The notes: generated by a model not told the origin, from the letters alone. 64,000 bases of DNA from Porphyrobacter sp. (GCA_027533455.1 JAPZUC010000006.1:124001-188000); one strand, 5' to 3'. Positions 53,791 through 63,053 are shown, counted from the stretch's first letter. A program made the numbers and translations.

Positions 53791-54816
53791 ATGATGACAT
53801 TGCGGGGCAGGGCGGCATGGCCGGCATTCATGGCATTGGCTGTGGCAGCCTGCGAGCGCGCATCCGACATGGACCCCGCGCCGCTACAGGCCGCCACCGA
53901 TTTTGCCGCTCAGACCGCTTGCCCTGCGCCGCCCAAGCAGCGCGTTCATATCAAGGGCGGCGTCTTCTTGATGGGCAGCGATGCGGTCTATGCCGAGGAA
54001 GGTCCCCCGCGCGAAACCCGGATCAATGATTTCTGGATCGACCCGCACGAAGTCACCAATGCACAATTCGCCGCCTTCGTGGACGCGACCGGCTATGTCA
54101 CCATTGCCGAAAAGCCGGTGGACCCCGCCCAGTTCGGAGTCCCGGCAAGTCAAATCCCGGCCCATATGCTCCAGCCCGGCTCGGCGGTGTTCACGCCGCC
54201 CGATCGGCCTTCGCGCAACTATGCCGACTGGTGGGACTACGTTCCGGGCGCGAACTGGAAGACGCCCTATGGCCCTGGCGGTCCTGACGCTGTCGCGGGC
54301 CAGCCGGTGGTCCACCTCGCATGGGACGACATGCAGGCCTACGCCGCCTGGGCCGGCGGCCGGCTGCCTACCGAGGCCGAATGGGAATATGCCGCCAGTG
54401 CCGGCGCACCGGACACTACCGCACAACCCGCGCCCGATGTTGCGAATAGCTGGCAGGGGGTCTTCCCCGTCGTCAATGAGGCAAAAGACGGCTTCAAGGG
54501 CATTGCGCCTGTCGGCTGCTTCAGCCCCAATGCTTTCGGGCTCTACGACATGGTCGGCAATGTCTGGGAAGTCACAACGGATTTCTACCGCGCCGGCCAC
54601 GACCCGAGCGCGCGCGACAATCCGCGCGGTCCCAGCGAGAATGATGCCTATGACCCGCTCAATCCCGGCTTTGCCAGCAGGGTCATGAAAGGCGGCAGCT
54701 ATCTGTGCGCGCCGAACTACTGCCAGCGCTATCGTCCCGAAAGCCGCCAAGGACGCGATCCGGGCCTCGGTGCCTCGAATGTCGGCTTCCGCCTAGTATA
54801 TGACACCCAGAATTGA
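53791..54816 (+). CDS. Formylglycine-generating-enzyme family lipoprotein (SUMF1-like)
   Basis: 341 residues. Signal ends in a lipobox LAVAAC with Cys21, so a lipid-anchored envelope protein is predicted. The FGE-sulfatase domain spans ~50-340: FLMGSDAVYAEEGPPRETRINDFWIDPHEVTN, AWAGGRLPTEAEWEYAA, VGNVWEVTTDFY and GGSYLCAPNYCQRYR, where Cys306 and Cys311 align with the two copper-binding catalytic cysteines of human FGE. So it may convert sulfatase Cys to formylglycine, unusually in the periplasm. GAGGAG precedes the ATG. Confidence 0.9.
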   Translation: MMTLRGRAAWPAFMALAVAACERASDMDPAPLQAATDFAAQTACPAPPKQRVHIKGGVFLMGSDAVYAEEGPPRETRINDFWIDPHEVTNAQFAAFVDATGYVTIAEKPVDPAQFGVPASQIPAHMLQPGSAVFTPPDRPSRNYADWWDYVPGANWKTPYGPGGPDAVAGQPVVHLAWDDMQAYAAWAGGRLPTEAEWEYAASAGAPDTTAQPAPDVANSWQGVFPVVNEAKDGFKGIAPVGCFSPNAFGLYDMVGNVWEVTTDFYRAGHDPSARDNPRGPSENDAYDPLNPGFASRVMKGGSYLCAPNYCQRYRPESRQGRDPGLGASNVGFRLVYDTQN

Positions 54817-55284
54817 GCTGATGGCGCTAAGCTAACGGCTGATGGCGATCGGCTCGGATGTAGTCGCCATCATGACTGCAAAATGGGAGTTGGGATCAAT
54901 CTATCTCATCCTCAGAAAGCCCCCGGTAGTTGCCAAAATCTCCTTGACGCAGCGATCGGAATACCCGCCCGATGAACTGTTGCATCGGCCCTTCGTTCTC
55001 AGCCTAGCCTATTTGAAGAATATCCGTGGTCCGCAACGGTGGTTAATCGGCCAGATACGACCGCGGGAGCGGCGGGGTGAATGGGAACGGGAGTTCAAGA
55101 TCGTGAATTGGCACAGCGAAATCGCATCTGAGAATCGTCCATTTCAACCGACTGACGATCGCGCGTCGATCGAAGCTACAGGATTTTCGCGCTTGATCCT
55201 CACCGACATTCAGGCAAGCGAAGCGGTATGGCTCCAGAGTGCCGGTCCACGCGGCATTGTGCACTCGCGTGGGGGCACTTGGTC
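54817..55284. other. Intergenic region with an unsupported 148-codon frame
   Basis: 468 bases. A plus frame at 54842-55288 (148 codons) is open but shows no recognisable family, no clear ribosome site and overlaps the next gene; codon use is not convincing. I do not call it a gene. Confidence 0.4.
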
Positions 55285-56208
55285 GTGACTATCCGCAAGG
55301 TCTGCGTCCTCGGCGCTCCTGCCGATCAAGGTCAACCACTGGTCGCCGAATTGCTCGCACACGGCTTTGACGTTACTGCCGGGGTGCGGCGGCCCAATGC
55401 CATGGCGGATACGCCGTTTCCCGAGCTTCCTACTGTGTTTGCGGACATTACCGATGCCGATGCAATGGCCCACGCCTTTGCCGGGCAAGATGCCGCTGCT
55501 TTTCATCTGCCGTTTGAATTCGACCGAGAGAAGGCTGCTCGTTTCGGCACCCAGATCGCCGCAGGAGCGAAGCGCGCGGGGCTGAAGAAGATCATCTTTA
55601 ACACCGCCTGCTTCGTCGCGGATCACGATCTTGGCCTTTCGGCGCATGACGGCCGTCGCGATATCGAGCGCGCGCTGGAAGAAACCGGCATTCCGTGCGT
55701 GTTCATTGAACCGACCGTGTTCATGGACAACCAGTTCCGGATCTGGAACCGACCCTTGATCATGCGCGAAGGGATTTTCGCTTATCCTGCGAAGCCCGAT
55801 CTGCTGATCAACTGGGTGTGTCTTGAAGATGTCGCCCAAGCGATGCGCCGTGCGCTCGAGACTAATGCTGCTGACGGCCGCCGTGTCCCGCTCGGTGGAC
55901 CGGAAGCGCTGGTCGGCGACGATGTCGCGGCAAACCTTTCTGAAGTGCTCGGACGTACAGTGCGTTTCGAAAGCCTCGCGCCGGAGGAATTCGCGGCCCG
56001 CATGAGTGCGATGGTTACCGGTTCACGGGATGTAACACCGCTGAGCATTTATGACGGCATGGCGAAGTTCTACGCGTTCTATAATTCTCAGGCCACCTCG
56101 CCCCTGCTGGTCAACCCCAAGTCCGCCCGCGATCTGCTTGGAATGGAGCCGACGAGCCATCTCGAATGGGCGAAATCAAAGGACTGGAGTGCGGGCCTGC
56201 CGAGATAG
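55285..56208 (+). CDS. NmrA-like NAD(P)-binding protein
   Basis: 307 residues from GTG 55285. Rossmann motif VCVLGAPADQGQPLVAELL (~5-23), then VTAGVRRP for NADPH discrimination and KKIIFNTACF. The SDR catalytic Tyr-Lys pair is not evident, as in atypical NmrA-type SDRs, which may act as redox sensors or as oxidoreductases. Substrate unknown. It converges on the following SDR gene with a 12-base gap. Confidence 0.78.
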   Translation: MTIRKVCVLGAPADQGQPLVAELLAHGFDVTAGVRRPNAMADTPFPELPTVFADITDADAMAHAFAGQDAAAFHLPFEFDREKAARFGTQIAAGAKRAGLKKIIFNTACFVADHDLGLSAHDGRRDIERALEETGIPCVFIEPTVFMDNQFRIWNRPLIMREGIFAYPAKPDLLINWVCLEDVAQAMRRALETNAADGRRVPLGGPEALVGDDVAANLSEVLGRTVRFESLAPEEFAARMSAMVTGSRDVTPLSIYDGMAKFYAFYNSQATSPLLVNPKSARDLLGMEPTSHLEWAKSKDWSAGLPR

Positions 56209-56220
56209 CGCCGCGCCAGC

Positions 56221-56994
56221 CTACCTGCCGCCCGTCACATAGAGGCACTGCCCGGTAATCCAGCTCGCCGCGGGTGAAGCCATGAACACTACTGCGGCCG
56301 CAATATCCTCAGGCTCGCCATAACGCCCCATCGGGATGCCGATCAACGCCAGCAGCTTCTCGCGCTTTTCGGGCGTGTCGGTGCCCATACAATCATCGAA
56401 GTTCTCGGTCGGCACCGGACCTGGTGCAACCGCATTGACCCGAATCTTCGGCGCGACTTCTGCCGCCAAGGTCGCGGTCAGGCTGTTTACCGCCGCCTTG
56501 GCCGCGCCATAGGGACCGTTCTTGACCTGCGCTCCATAGGCCGAGCGTGACGAGATATTGACGATCGCTCCGCCACTCTCCGCCATGTGGCGGACAGCAA
56601 CGCTCGATCCCGTCCAGACTGCCTTCAGGTTGAGCGCGATCTGCGCGTCAAAGTTTTCCTCCGGGGTGCGGGTCAGATAACGCGGGGTACCATCGGGGAT
56701 GCCCCCGGCATTATTGACCCAGATGGTCAGTTTGCCCAGCGTGGCGACGGTTTGCTCAGCCAGGTTTTCGAGCGCGCGCGCATCTGTCGCATCAGTGGCG
56801 AGCGGCAAGGCGCGGCGACCCAGCGCGGTGATTTCAGCGGCCACTGCGTCCAGATCAGCCTGCGTCCGCGACGCGAGCGCGACATCCGCGCCTGCCTCGG
56901 CCAAGGCAATCGCGATCGCCCGGCCGATGCCTTTGCCGGCACCGGTCACCACCGCAACCTCGCCGTCAAGCCGGAACCGGTCCAGTATGCCCAT
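56221..56994 (-). CDS. Classical short-chain dehydrogenase/reductase
   Basis: 257 residues with the full set of motifs: TGAGKGIG (~18-25), NNAG (~93-96), catalytic Ser in IVNISSRSAYG, YGAAK with catalytic Tyr/Lys, and C-terminal GQCLYVTGG. Similar to FabG-like and hydroxysteroid dehydrogenase-type SDRs; the substrate cannot be read. It contrasts with the SDR at 12535-13323, which lacks these motifs. Confidence 0.9.
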   Translation of the reverse strand: MGILDRFRLDGEVAVVTGAGKGIGRAIAIALAEAGADVALASRTQADLDAVAAEITALGRRALPLATDATDARALENLAEQTVATLGKLTIWVNNAGGIPDGTPRYLTRTPEENFDAQIALNLKAVWTGSSVAVRHMAESGGAIVNISSRSAYGAQVKNGPYGAAKAAVNSLTATLAAEVAPKIRVNAVAPGPVPTENFDDCMGTDTPEKREKLLALIGIPMGRYGEPEDIAAAVVFMASPAASWITGQCLYVTGGR

Positions 56995-57471
56995 TAGCCA
57001 TCATCCTTTGCTTATACTGCGTCATGCCTACGGCCAGCACGCGTAAGGGACACTGGCGCTTCAAATAGTCGCACAAAAGAATGGCAGTGAGGGGATCGTT
57101 TTCACACCGGCGAGTTCTGGCTCACGACGGGCGGAACGCAGCCGTTCAATCTGGCAGCAGCATCGGAAACTCTCGACCCATATGTTGCCATTCCCTGATC
57201 CCTTCAATAACCGCGGCTCTTGCCGAAACCTGCCCAACGGACGTGCTTGAACGGCGTGACACCTTCGTGTGCAACTGCGGTCGTCAGTAGGTTTTTATGA
57301 CGTTGCCTGGATGCAGGCGTTGCTTCGTCAGACAACAGTTAACCGACTAGGGATCGGCGCGGGGCGGCTTCTGGGATTCCAGTCAATCCCCGCGTCTTGA
57401 TCGAGATGTAATCTTGTATCGTTCCGCACCTTCAATTATGCGCCGGCAAGTTGTGTGTCGGGGCCCAAGCG
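56995..57471. other. Intergenic region upstream of sbtA
   Basis: 477 bases between the SDR and sbtA. No gene found; short frames (for example 57081-57290) have no family resemblance. Presumably holds the sbtAB promoter. Confidence 0.4.
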
Positions 57472-58437
57472 ATGGATCAATCTCTAGCGGCGCTGGGTAA
57501 TCCCGCCGTGCTCTTCTTCCTGCTGGGGGCGCTGGCAGCATTTGCCCGTTCCGACCTCACGGTGCCCGATGCCGTGGCCAAGGGCCTGTCGATTTTCCTG
57601 ATGATGTCAATCGGCCTACGTGGCGGCGTCGAGGTGGCGCACGTCGGACTCGGTTCCGGTGTGGCAACAGCGGCATTTCTGGGGCTCGCCCTTTCCGCCT
57701 TGCTGCCGATCCCAGCCTATCTGGCCCTACGCTATGTCGGCCGACAAGATGTCATAAACGCAGCGGCCATCGCCGGCCATTATGGATCGGTCAGCGTTGT
57801 CACCTTCGTGACCGGCCATGACATCCTGATCGGCAAGGGGCTGGCGCCGGCCGGCTATATGGTGGCTGTTCTGGCGATCATGGAGACGCCTGCCATCATT
57901 TCGGCCCTGCTTCTGGCGGGACGGGCAAGAGGCAGCGGCGAAACAGCAACGCCCATGTCCGAGTTGCTCCGCGAAGTGCTGGTCAATGGGTCGGTGGTGC
58001 TCCTCGCCGGCAGTTTCGCCGTCGGCGTGATCGTTGGTGATGCCGGTTTCAAGCCGATCGCCCCGCTGTTCGATGGACTGTTTCGCGGCGCACTCTGCCT
58101 TTTTCTGCTCGACATGGGACTTGTGGCGGCGCGGCGTCTCATCGATGCAAGGCTGCTCACAGCGCCACTCGCGATGCTCGGCGTGGCGTTGCCGCTGGTG
58201 CAAGGCACCCTCGGCGTGGTGCTGGGGACTGCGCTCGGCTTTGCTGCCGGCACGGCGGCCGAGTTCGGCATCCTCGCCGCGTCTGCATCCTATATTGCAG
58301 TGCCGGCCGCCATGCGTCTGGCAATGCCAACGGCCGATCCGGGGCGGTATCTCACCATGAGCCTTGGCATCACCTTCCCATTCAATATCATCATCGGTAT
58401 CACGCTTTACACCAGCCTCGCGCTGTCGCTCGCCTGA
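57472..58437 (+). CDS. sbtA: SbtA-family sodium-dependent bicarbonate transporter
   Basis: 321 residues, about 10 transmembrane helices in two inverted repeats, from ATG 57472. The N-terminal NPAVLFFLLGALAAFARSDLTVPD, IFLMMSIGLRGGVEVAH and YGSVSVVTFVTG are signature segments of SbtA (DUF897). SbtA imports bicarbonate with sodium in cyanobacteria; many homologues occur in other bacteria. The PII-like partner gene lies 9 bases downstream, which strengthens the call. Confidence 0.9.
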   Translation: MDQSLAALGNPAVLFFLLGALAAFARSDLTVPDAVAKGLSIFLMMSIGLRGGVEVAHVGLGSGVATAAFLGLALSALLPIPAYLALRYVGRQDVINAAAIAGHYGSVSVVTFVTGHDILIGKGLAPAGYMVAVLAIMETPAIISALLLAGRARGSGETATPMSELLREVLVNGSVVLLAGSFAVGVIVGDAGFKPIAPLFDGLFRGALCLFLLDMGLVAARRLIDARLLTAPLAMLGVALPLVQGTLGVVLGTALGFAAGTAAEFGILAASASYIAVPAAMRLAMPTADPGRYLTMSLGITFPFNIIIGITLYTSLALSLA

Positions 58438-58446
58438 GGTCCCGCC

Positions 58447-58746
58447 ATGCTTAGCTTTACCGATATCCGCATCGAAGTGCTGGTGGACGGTCCGTTAGTG
58501 CCGCGCATCATCACGCTGGCCGAAACCGCCGGTGTGGCAAGCTACACGCTGCTGACCACGCTCGGCGGGATGGGCGTACACGGCCGCTGGCGCCGGGATG
58601 AAGTCACCGGCACTACAGCCAAGCAGTTGTTCGTGACCATCGTTACAGAGACCGATGCGGAGCGCGTACTTGCCGCCTTCTCACCGCTGATGATCAGCCA
58701 CGACCTGCAAGTGATCGTCTCTCCCGCAGCACGGATCAGCGCCTGA
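58447..58746 (+). CDS. sbtB: SbtB-like PII-family regulator of SbtA
   Basis: 99 residues of the ferredoxin-like PII fold: IRIEVLVDGPLVPRIITLAETAGVASYTLLTTLGGMGVHGRW resembles the first half of PII and its T-loop, and LFVTIVTETDAERVLAAFSPLM the second. In cyanobacteria SbtB binds adenyl nucleotides, including cAMP, and inhibits SbtA. The C-terminal cysteine-pair segment (CGPEGC-like) of some SbtB is absent; the tail is VSPAARISA. Overlapping operon with sbtA. Confidence 0.87.
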   Translation: MLSFTDIRIEVLVDGPLVPRIITLAETAGVASYTLLTTLGGMGVHGRWRRDEVTGTTAKQLFVTIVTETDAERVLAAFSPLMISHDLQVIVSPAARISA

Positions 58747-59062
58747 CACTCAAAAGAGCAGGAGCGGTGTAGGGCCAACGAAGCTGGCCAAGGCAGCAAT
58801 CTAGGTCACTTATTGAAGCTCGCTCATGACCGGCAGCAGTCAACCCGAGCCATTCATTCCCGACCGCCGGATTCAACGTCTTGTTCCGCCAAAAGCCGCC
58901 ATGCCGCTTTCGGGATCGCGCATCGGCCCGGCCCATGAACGGAAATGGCACAGAATTGGGGCGACCCGCCAAGGCATCGCAACGACTGACTCCGCCGTGC
59001 CTTGAGGGCCTCACAGTACTTGGTCCCGAAAAGCCGACGACCGCTCGAATGGCTCTCTCAGG
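58747..59062. other. Intergenic region with one copy of a dispersed repeat
   Basis: 316 bases. No gene recognised. Bases 58874-58919 are 37/46 identical to 63378-63423 (see repeat entries). The rest shows nothing definite. Confidence 0.45.
58874..58919 (+). repeat. Dispersed 46-bp REP-like element, copy 1
   Basis: Begins CAACGTCTTG and ends GATCGC; 37 of 46 bases match the copy at 63378-63423 in the same orientation. The core AAAGC...GCTTT pair makes an imperfect hairpin. Intergenic. Confidence 0.55.
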
Positions 59063-59716
59063 TCAGCGTGCGTGGCGGGCCATCCCGGCCTGGTCGAGCC
59101 GCCAGCGCAGGGTGTCGATCCGGTCCTGTCCGAAGAAAGGCTCGCCGCGGAACACCATGGTCGGCACACCCCAATGTCCGGCGGCATCGAGGGCCGCTTG
59201 ATTGCGCTCGATCTCTTCGAGGTGATCGCCATCGGCAATGGCGGCGTCGAGCGCGGCGAGGTTCAGCCCGGCATCGGCCACCGCATCTTTGAGCAGGTCA
59301 CCCTGGTTCCATCCCCTTGTGCCCCCGAATATGAGCGCGGCCACCCGGTCGGCGAATTCCACGCCCCGACCGCGGCGATTGGCTTCCACCCCCAGTTTGG
59401 AGAGGCGGTAGATATGGGGCTGCTCCTTCGCCACCTCCATCGTCCGGAAATCCTGGACGATCGGATCGGGATCGGCCGGCAGCACCACCGGCCGTCCCAG
59501 CATCTCGCCGCGGCGGATGCTGTCGCGCACGATATACATCGGCGGCTTGCGGTTGGCCGGATCGAACAGCGCCTGAGGGTTGCGCACCGCCAACGGCAAG
59601 ACAACCCGCAGCTGCACGTCGACTTCGTAATCGTCCGGCAATTGCAGCAGGTCAGGCGTCACCAGCCGCGAATAGGGGCTGCGGAACGACCAGAACACGT
59701 CAACGGTCTCGCCCAT
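59063..59716 (-). CDS. DsbA-like thioredoxin-fold protein (2-hydroxychromene-2-carboxylate isomerase/kappa GST type)
   Basis: 217 residues from ATG 59716 (GAGAGGA upstream); an earlier ATG at 59734 overlaps the upstream stop region. VDVFWSFRSPYSRL has the SFRSPYS segment of kappa-class GST/HCCA isomerases, in which Ser replaces the redox Cys; C-terminal GVPTMVFRGEPFFGQDRID is the cis-Pro region. Would act with glutathione on aromatic or lipid intermediates. It follows the sulfatase by 14 bases, in the same direction. Confidence 0.85.
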   Translation of the reverse strand: MGETVDVFWSFRSPYSRLVTPDLLQLPDDYEVDVQLRVVLPLAVRNPQALFDPANRKPPMYIVRDSIRRGEMLGRPVVLPADPDPIVQDFRTMEVAKEQPHIYRLSKLGVEANRRGRGVEFADRVAALIFGGTRGWNQGDLLKDAVADAGLNLAALDAAIADGDHLEEIERNQAALDAAGHWGVPTMVFRGEPFFGQDRIDTLRWRLDQAGMARHAR

Positions 59717-59730
59717 CGGTTTATCCTCTC

Positions 59731-61509
59731 TCATGCTTGCCGGGCAGCCCGGTGGCGGCGCAGCAGCCAGCGCAGGGCCAGCCAGAACATCGCCGCGAAA
59801 ACCAACGCAATCCCGCTCAGCACACCATAGAGCCAGGGGTAATTGCCCAGCAGCCGCGCGGCGATGTTGCGGTTGACCTGCGCCCGTGAGTCATAGCCCT
59901 CCGGCATGGATAGCACGCCCATGCGCTTGGCGTAGGCGTCATATTCGCCAAGCAGCCGGGCTTTGACCGCAGGCTCGCTGGTGCTGAGATCGGTCGTCTC
60001 GCCCGGGTCGCGCGCGAGATTGTAAAGCCGCCACTGGCCGTCCCCGACCGGGGGCACACTGCGGGTGATCTTGTAGTCGCCCAGATAGAGCGCCGAATTG
60101 CCCGACACCTCGACCGCGCGGGACTCATCGGGCTCATAGGCACTTGTCACCTTGCCGCCAAGCACCGGGAGCAGGCTGCGCCCGGTCATCGGCTTGCCCG
60201 GGATCGACTCAGGATCGACCTTGAGCCAATCGAGCAGGGTCGGGGCGAGATCTGTGATCATGGCGGGGCTGGAGATGCGCTGCGGCGCGATCCCGGGGCC
60301 CGCCACGATGAGGGGAACGCGAAGGCCGCCTTCGGTCGCATAGAACTTGAACCATGCGCCCGGCGTTGCGGCAGCGGCGGCCCATTCAGGGCCGATAAAA
60401 CCCCAGAAACCGGGGCCGCCCATTGTCGCAGGCGCAATGTCATAGCCGGTCAGCCGGTGGTACGCGGCAAGGCTGGCGCTGTCGTCCCCGCGGGAGGGTT
60501 CGGGGCCGTTGTCGGACGAGACGACGAAGATCGTGTTGTCGTATTCGCCTTTCGCCTTGAGGTGCGCGATCAGCCGCCCGATGTGGAAATCCATCGCCTC
60601 CAGCATCGCTGCGTTGACCTCCATCCGTGCGGCATAGAGCGCGCGGTCCTCCGGCGAGAGGCTGTTCCACAGGCGAAAATCCGGCGGCAGCGCGGCCAGC
60701 GGCGCGCCCTGCGGGATCAGGCCCAGCGCCTGCGCGCGGGCATGGCGCTCTTGCCGCAGGGCCTCCCAGCCCGTGTCATAGCGGCCCTCATAGTGGTCAA
60801 TGAACTCTTGCGGGGCCTGCACCGGGATGTGAACAGCCTGGAACGGGAGATAGACGAAGAAAGGCTTGTCCGGATCGGTTGAAGCCAGATACCTGATCGC
60901 AGTGTCGACGATGAACCGCGAGGAATAGAAATCCTCAGGAACGCTCGCCTCAGCCCCGTCCTCGAACCAAGGCGCGTCCTTGTAATATGGCATATAGGAG
61001 CGGTCGTCCCAATTGTCCGCGCCCGAGGCGGCCAGCGCAAAGCTGCGGTCGAAGCCGTGGGATTGCGGCATCTCGCCGGGTGCTTCGCCGAGGTGCCACT
61101 TGCCCGACATGATGGTGCGATAACCTGCGGCACGTAGCCGGTCGGCTAGGGTGAGTACCCCCAGTTCCAGCGCCATCGTGTAGCCGGGCTTGCCCTTTTG
61201 CTCCTGCGGCAGGACTTCGGGAATCGTGGCAAAGCCGGTCAGGTGCGCGTCCATCCCGGTCAGCAGCATGGCGCGCGAGGGCGAACACAAGGGCGAGGCG
61301 CGATACTGGGTGAACAGCGCGCCGCGCCCGGCGAGCTCGTCGATATTGGGGGTCCGCGCCTCCCCGCCATAGGCGCCAAAGTCCATCAAGGCGACATCAT
61401 CGGCAAGGATGATGACGACATTGGGGCGCTTATCCGCCAGAGGGCTTGCGCCGACCAGCATGGCAAGGGCGAGAAGCGGCAGCAGCAGAGCCGAGCGCAG
61501 CCCTGGCAT
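59731..61509 (-). CDS. Sulfatase (formylglycine type I), membrane-anchored
   Basis: 592 residues. N-terminal signal (LLLPLLALAMLVGASPLA), metal pair in VVIILADDVALMDFG, modification site CSPSRAMLLTG with Cys75, then GKWHLGEAP; late metal motif VVSSDNGPEPS. A C-terminal hydrophobic helix (LSGIALVFAAMFWLALRW) followed by RRHR suggests anchoring in the inner membrane. Probably activated by the lipoprotein FGE at 53.8 kb, about 6-8 kb away. Substrate unknown; the context includes an isomerase and a small membrane protein. Confidence 0.92.
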   Translation of the reverse strand: MPGLRSALLLPLLALAMLVGASPLADKRPNVVIILADDVALMDFGAYGGEARTPNIDELAGRGALFTQYRASPLCSPSRAMLLTGMDAHLTGFATIPEVLPQEQKGKPGYTMALELGVLTLADRLRAAGYRTIMSGKWHLGEAPGEMPQSHGFDRSFALAASGADNWDDRSYMPYYKDAPWFEDGAEASVPEDFYSSRFIVDTAIRYLASTDPDKPFFVYLPFQAVHIPVQAPQEFIDHYEGRYDTGWEALRQERHARAQALGLIPQGAPLAALPPDFRLWNSLSPEDRALYAARMEVNAAMLEAMDFHIGRLIAHLKAKGEYDNTIFVVSSDNGPEPSRGDDSASLAAYHRLTGYDIAPATMGGPGFWGFIGPEWAAAAATPGAWFKFYATEGGLRVPLIVAGPGIAPQRISSPAMITDLAPTLLDWLKVDPESIPGKPMTGRSLLPVLGGKVTSAYEPDESRAVEVSGNSALYLGDYKITRSVPPVGDGQWRLYNLARDPGETTDLSTSEPAVKARLLGEYDAYAKRMGVLSMPEGYDSRAQVNRNIAARLLGNYPWLYGVLSGIALVFAAMFWLALRWLLRRHRAARQA

Positions 61510-61513
61510 GGGG

Positions 61514-61897
61514 CTAGGCGCCGCGCCCGAGCACGCGGCTGGCGATGATGAGGATCATGCCCATCGCGACTTCGATCCCGATCATGTCGGCAAGGAAGGG
61601 CGCTCCGTGGAACAGGTAAGCAGCGGTACGGTATGCGGCGGCGGCCAGTGCCAGTGCCGCAGCGGCGATGAACCATGGCCGCTCGCGCGTGACCAGCGCC
61701 ATCACTATGAAGCTGGCACCGGCCAGAAAGAACGCGCCGATATCCATCTGGCTGCTCAGGGCGGAGCCGGTCAGCAAGGGCATGGCGAGCGCCGCGGCTG
61801 CGCGCACCGGCACCACCAGCCAGAGCGCCGCGTTGGCCGTCATCAGCAGGCCGACAAGGGCGACGAGACCCAGCAGAACCGATCGACGCGCGTTCAT
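61514..61897 (-). CDS. Small membrane protein, DUF4345-like
   Basis: 127 residues from ATG 61897 with GGGGAAAA upstream. Four hydrophobic helices: VLLGLVALVGLLMTANAALWLV, the DIGAFFLAGASFIVMALV segment, WFIAAAALALAAAAYRTAAYLF and IGIEVAMGMILIIASRVL. The pattern resembles the DUF4345 group of small integral proteins. It precedes the sulfatase by 4 bases and probably belongs to one operon with it and the DsbA-like gene. Function unknown. Confidence 0.7.
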   Translation of the reverse strand: MNARRSVLLGLVALVGLLMTANAALWLVVPVRAAAALAMPLLTGSALSSQMDIGAFFLAGASFIVMALVTRERPWFIAAAALALAAAAYRTAAYLFHGAPFLADMIGIEVAMGMILIIASRVLGRGA

Positions 61898-61982
61898 TTC
61901 ATATTTTCCCCAATCCGCCGTTTCTGCGTGGCTAATCGATGGCAATTATGGTGGCAATAGATGTGCCCGTTGAACCGCCTTG

Positions 61983-63053
61983 CTATAGCAGACCGCGGCG
62001 CTCGATCGCTTCGCTGTGCGCAGGCAGCGAGAACAGCATCCCGTCCTCCCCCACCACGATCTTGCCGCCAAACCGCGCGGGCGCATTGCCCAAGAAGGCG
62101 GGGTAGAAATACGACTGTGGCAGCGGCGGCACGAGGTGCGAGAGCACCAGCATGCGCGCACCTGCTTCCTGCGCGCTCTCTGCCGCCTGCTCGGGCGAGG
62201 CGTGGTAATCTTGGATGTCGGCGAAAATCTTGGCGGTGCTGGCATTCCCCCCGGCCGTGAAGGCAGCCTCGATGTCCTTGACCATGTGCGGCTGGAGGGC
62301 ATCGTGAACGATCACATCCGCCCCCTTACAGACGGTAATCAAGTTGGGCGATTTGGCGGTATCCCCGCTGATGCACACCGCGCGCCCCTTGTAATCGAAG
62401 CGGTAGCCGACAGCTGGCGCGACCGGATCGTGATCGACGGTGAAAGCGGTCACCGTCAGGCCACCGCCTTGCAGGACCACCGTGCTGCTGCCCCCCATCA
62501 CAAAGGGCCGCGCCGCCGCTCCGGCGCCGCTGCGCGGCACAACCGTCTCGCCGTGATGCGCCACGCGGTAGGTGTTATCGAGTGCATAGGCCGCATTAAA
62601 GCCCGCCACGACCTGCTCGACGCCTTGCGGGCCATAGACCGGCAAGGGAGCGGTGCTTGCCCCGCTGGTCCAGTGATAGAGCATAAAGGGGCCGATGCCG
62701 TCGATATGGTCCGAATGGAAATGGGTGAGCAGCAAGGCGTCGATCTTGGCGGCGCTGATTCCCATCAGAGCGAGGTTGCGATTGCCGTTCTCGCCCATGT
62801 CGACCACGAAGACCTGCTGCCCGGCGACAATGACATTGCAGGGCCCCGCCCGTCGGGGATTGGGCATTGGCGAGCCTGTACCGCACAAGCCGAGGTGAAG
62901 ACCGTCTCCCAGGCGGGCCAGTGTATCGCGCCCCGACGCCTCCTGCGCGCCGCGCTGGAAGATGACCGCGCCGATCTGCTTCTGAAACAGGAATGCCGCG
63001 GCCGGAGCCATCGCCACAACCAACAGGAGCCCGACGGCAATCCGCCTCATCAT
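61983..63053 (-). CDS. Exported metallo-beta-lactamase-fold hydrolase
   Basis: 356 residues. Signal or anchor helix IAVGLLLVVAMAPAAAFLF, then an MBL fold with zinc motif LLTHFHSDHIDG (~103), later HDP and SGDTAKSPNL Asp region and VLSHLVPPLP His. The layout is that of RNase Z-like/AtsA-type hydrolases; AtsA of Pseudoalteromonas is an alkylsulfatase-like arylsulfatase (type III), so a sulfate-ester role is possible here beside two sulfatases, but phosphodiesterase or other hydrolysis is equally open. Start at 63053 or 63050. Confidence 0.85.
   Translation of the reverse strand: MMRRIAVGLLLVVAMAPAAAFLFQKQIGAVIFQRGAQEASGRDTLARLGDGLHLGLCGTGSPMPNPRRAGPCNVIVAGQQVFVVDMGENGNRNLALMGISAAKIDALLLTHFHSDHIDGIGPFMLYHWTSGASTAPLPVYGPQGVEQVVAGFNAAYALDNTYRVAHHGETVVPRSGAGAAARPFVMGGSSTVVLQGGGLTVTAFTVDHDPVAPAVGYRFDYKGRAVCISGDTAKSPNLITVCKGADVIVHDALQPHMVKDIEAAFTAGGNASTAKIFADIQDYHASPEQAAESAQEAGARMLVLSHLVPPLPQSYFYPAFLGNAPARFGGKIVVGEDGMLFSLPAHSEAIERRGLL

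Noticed and set aside
54842..55288. 148-codon frame upstream of the NmrA gene
   Set aside because: No family resemblance, no ribosome site and overlap with the next gene.
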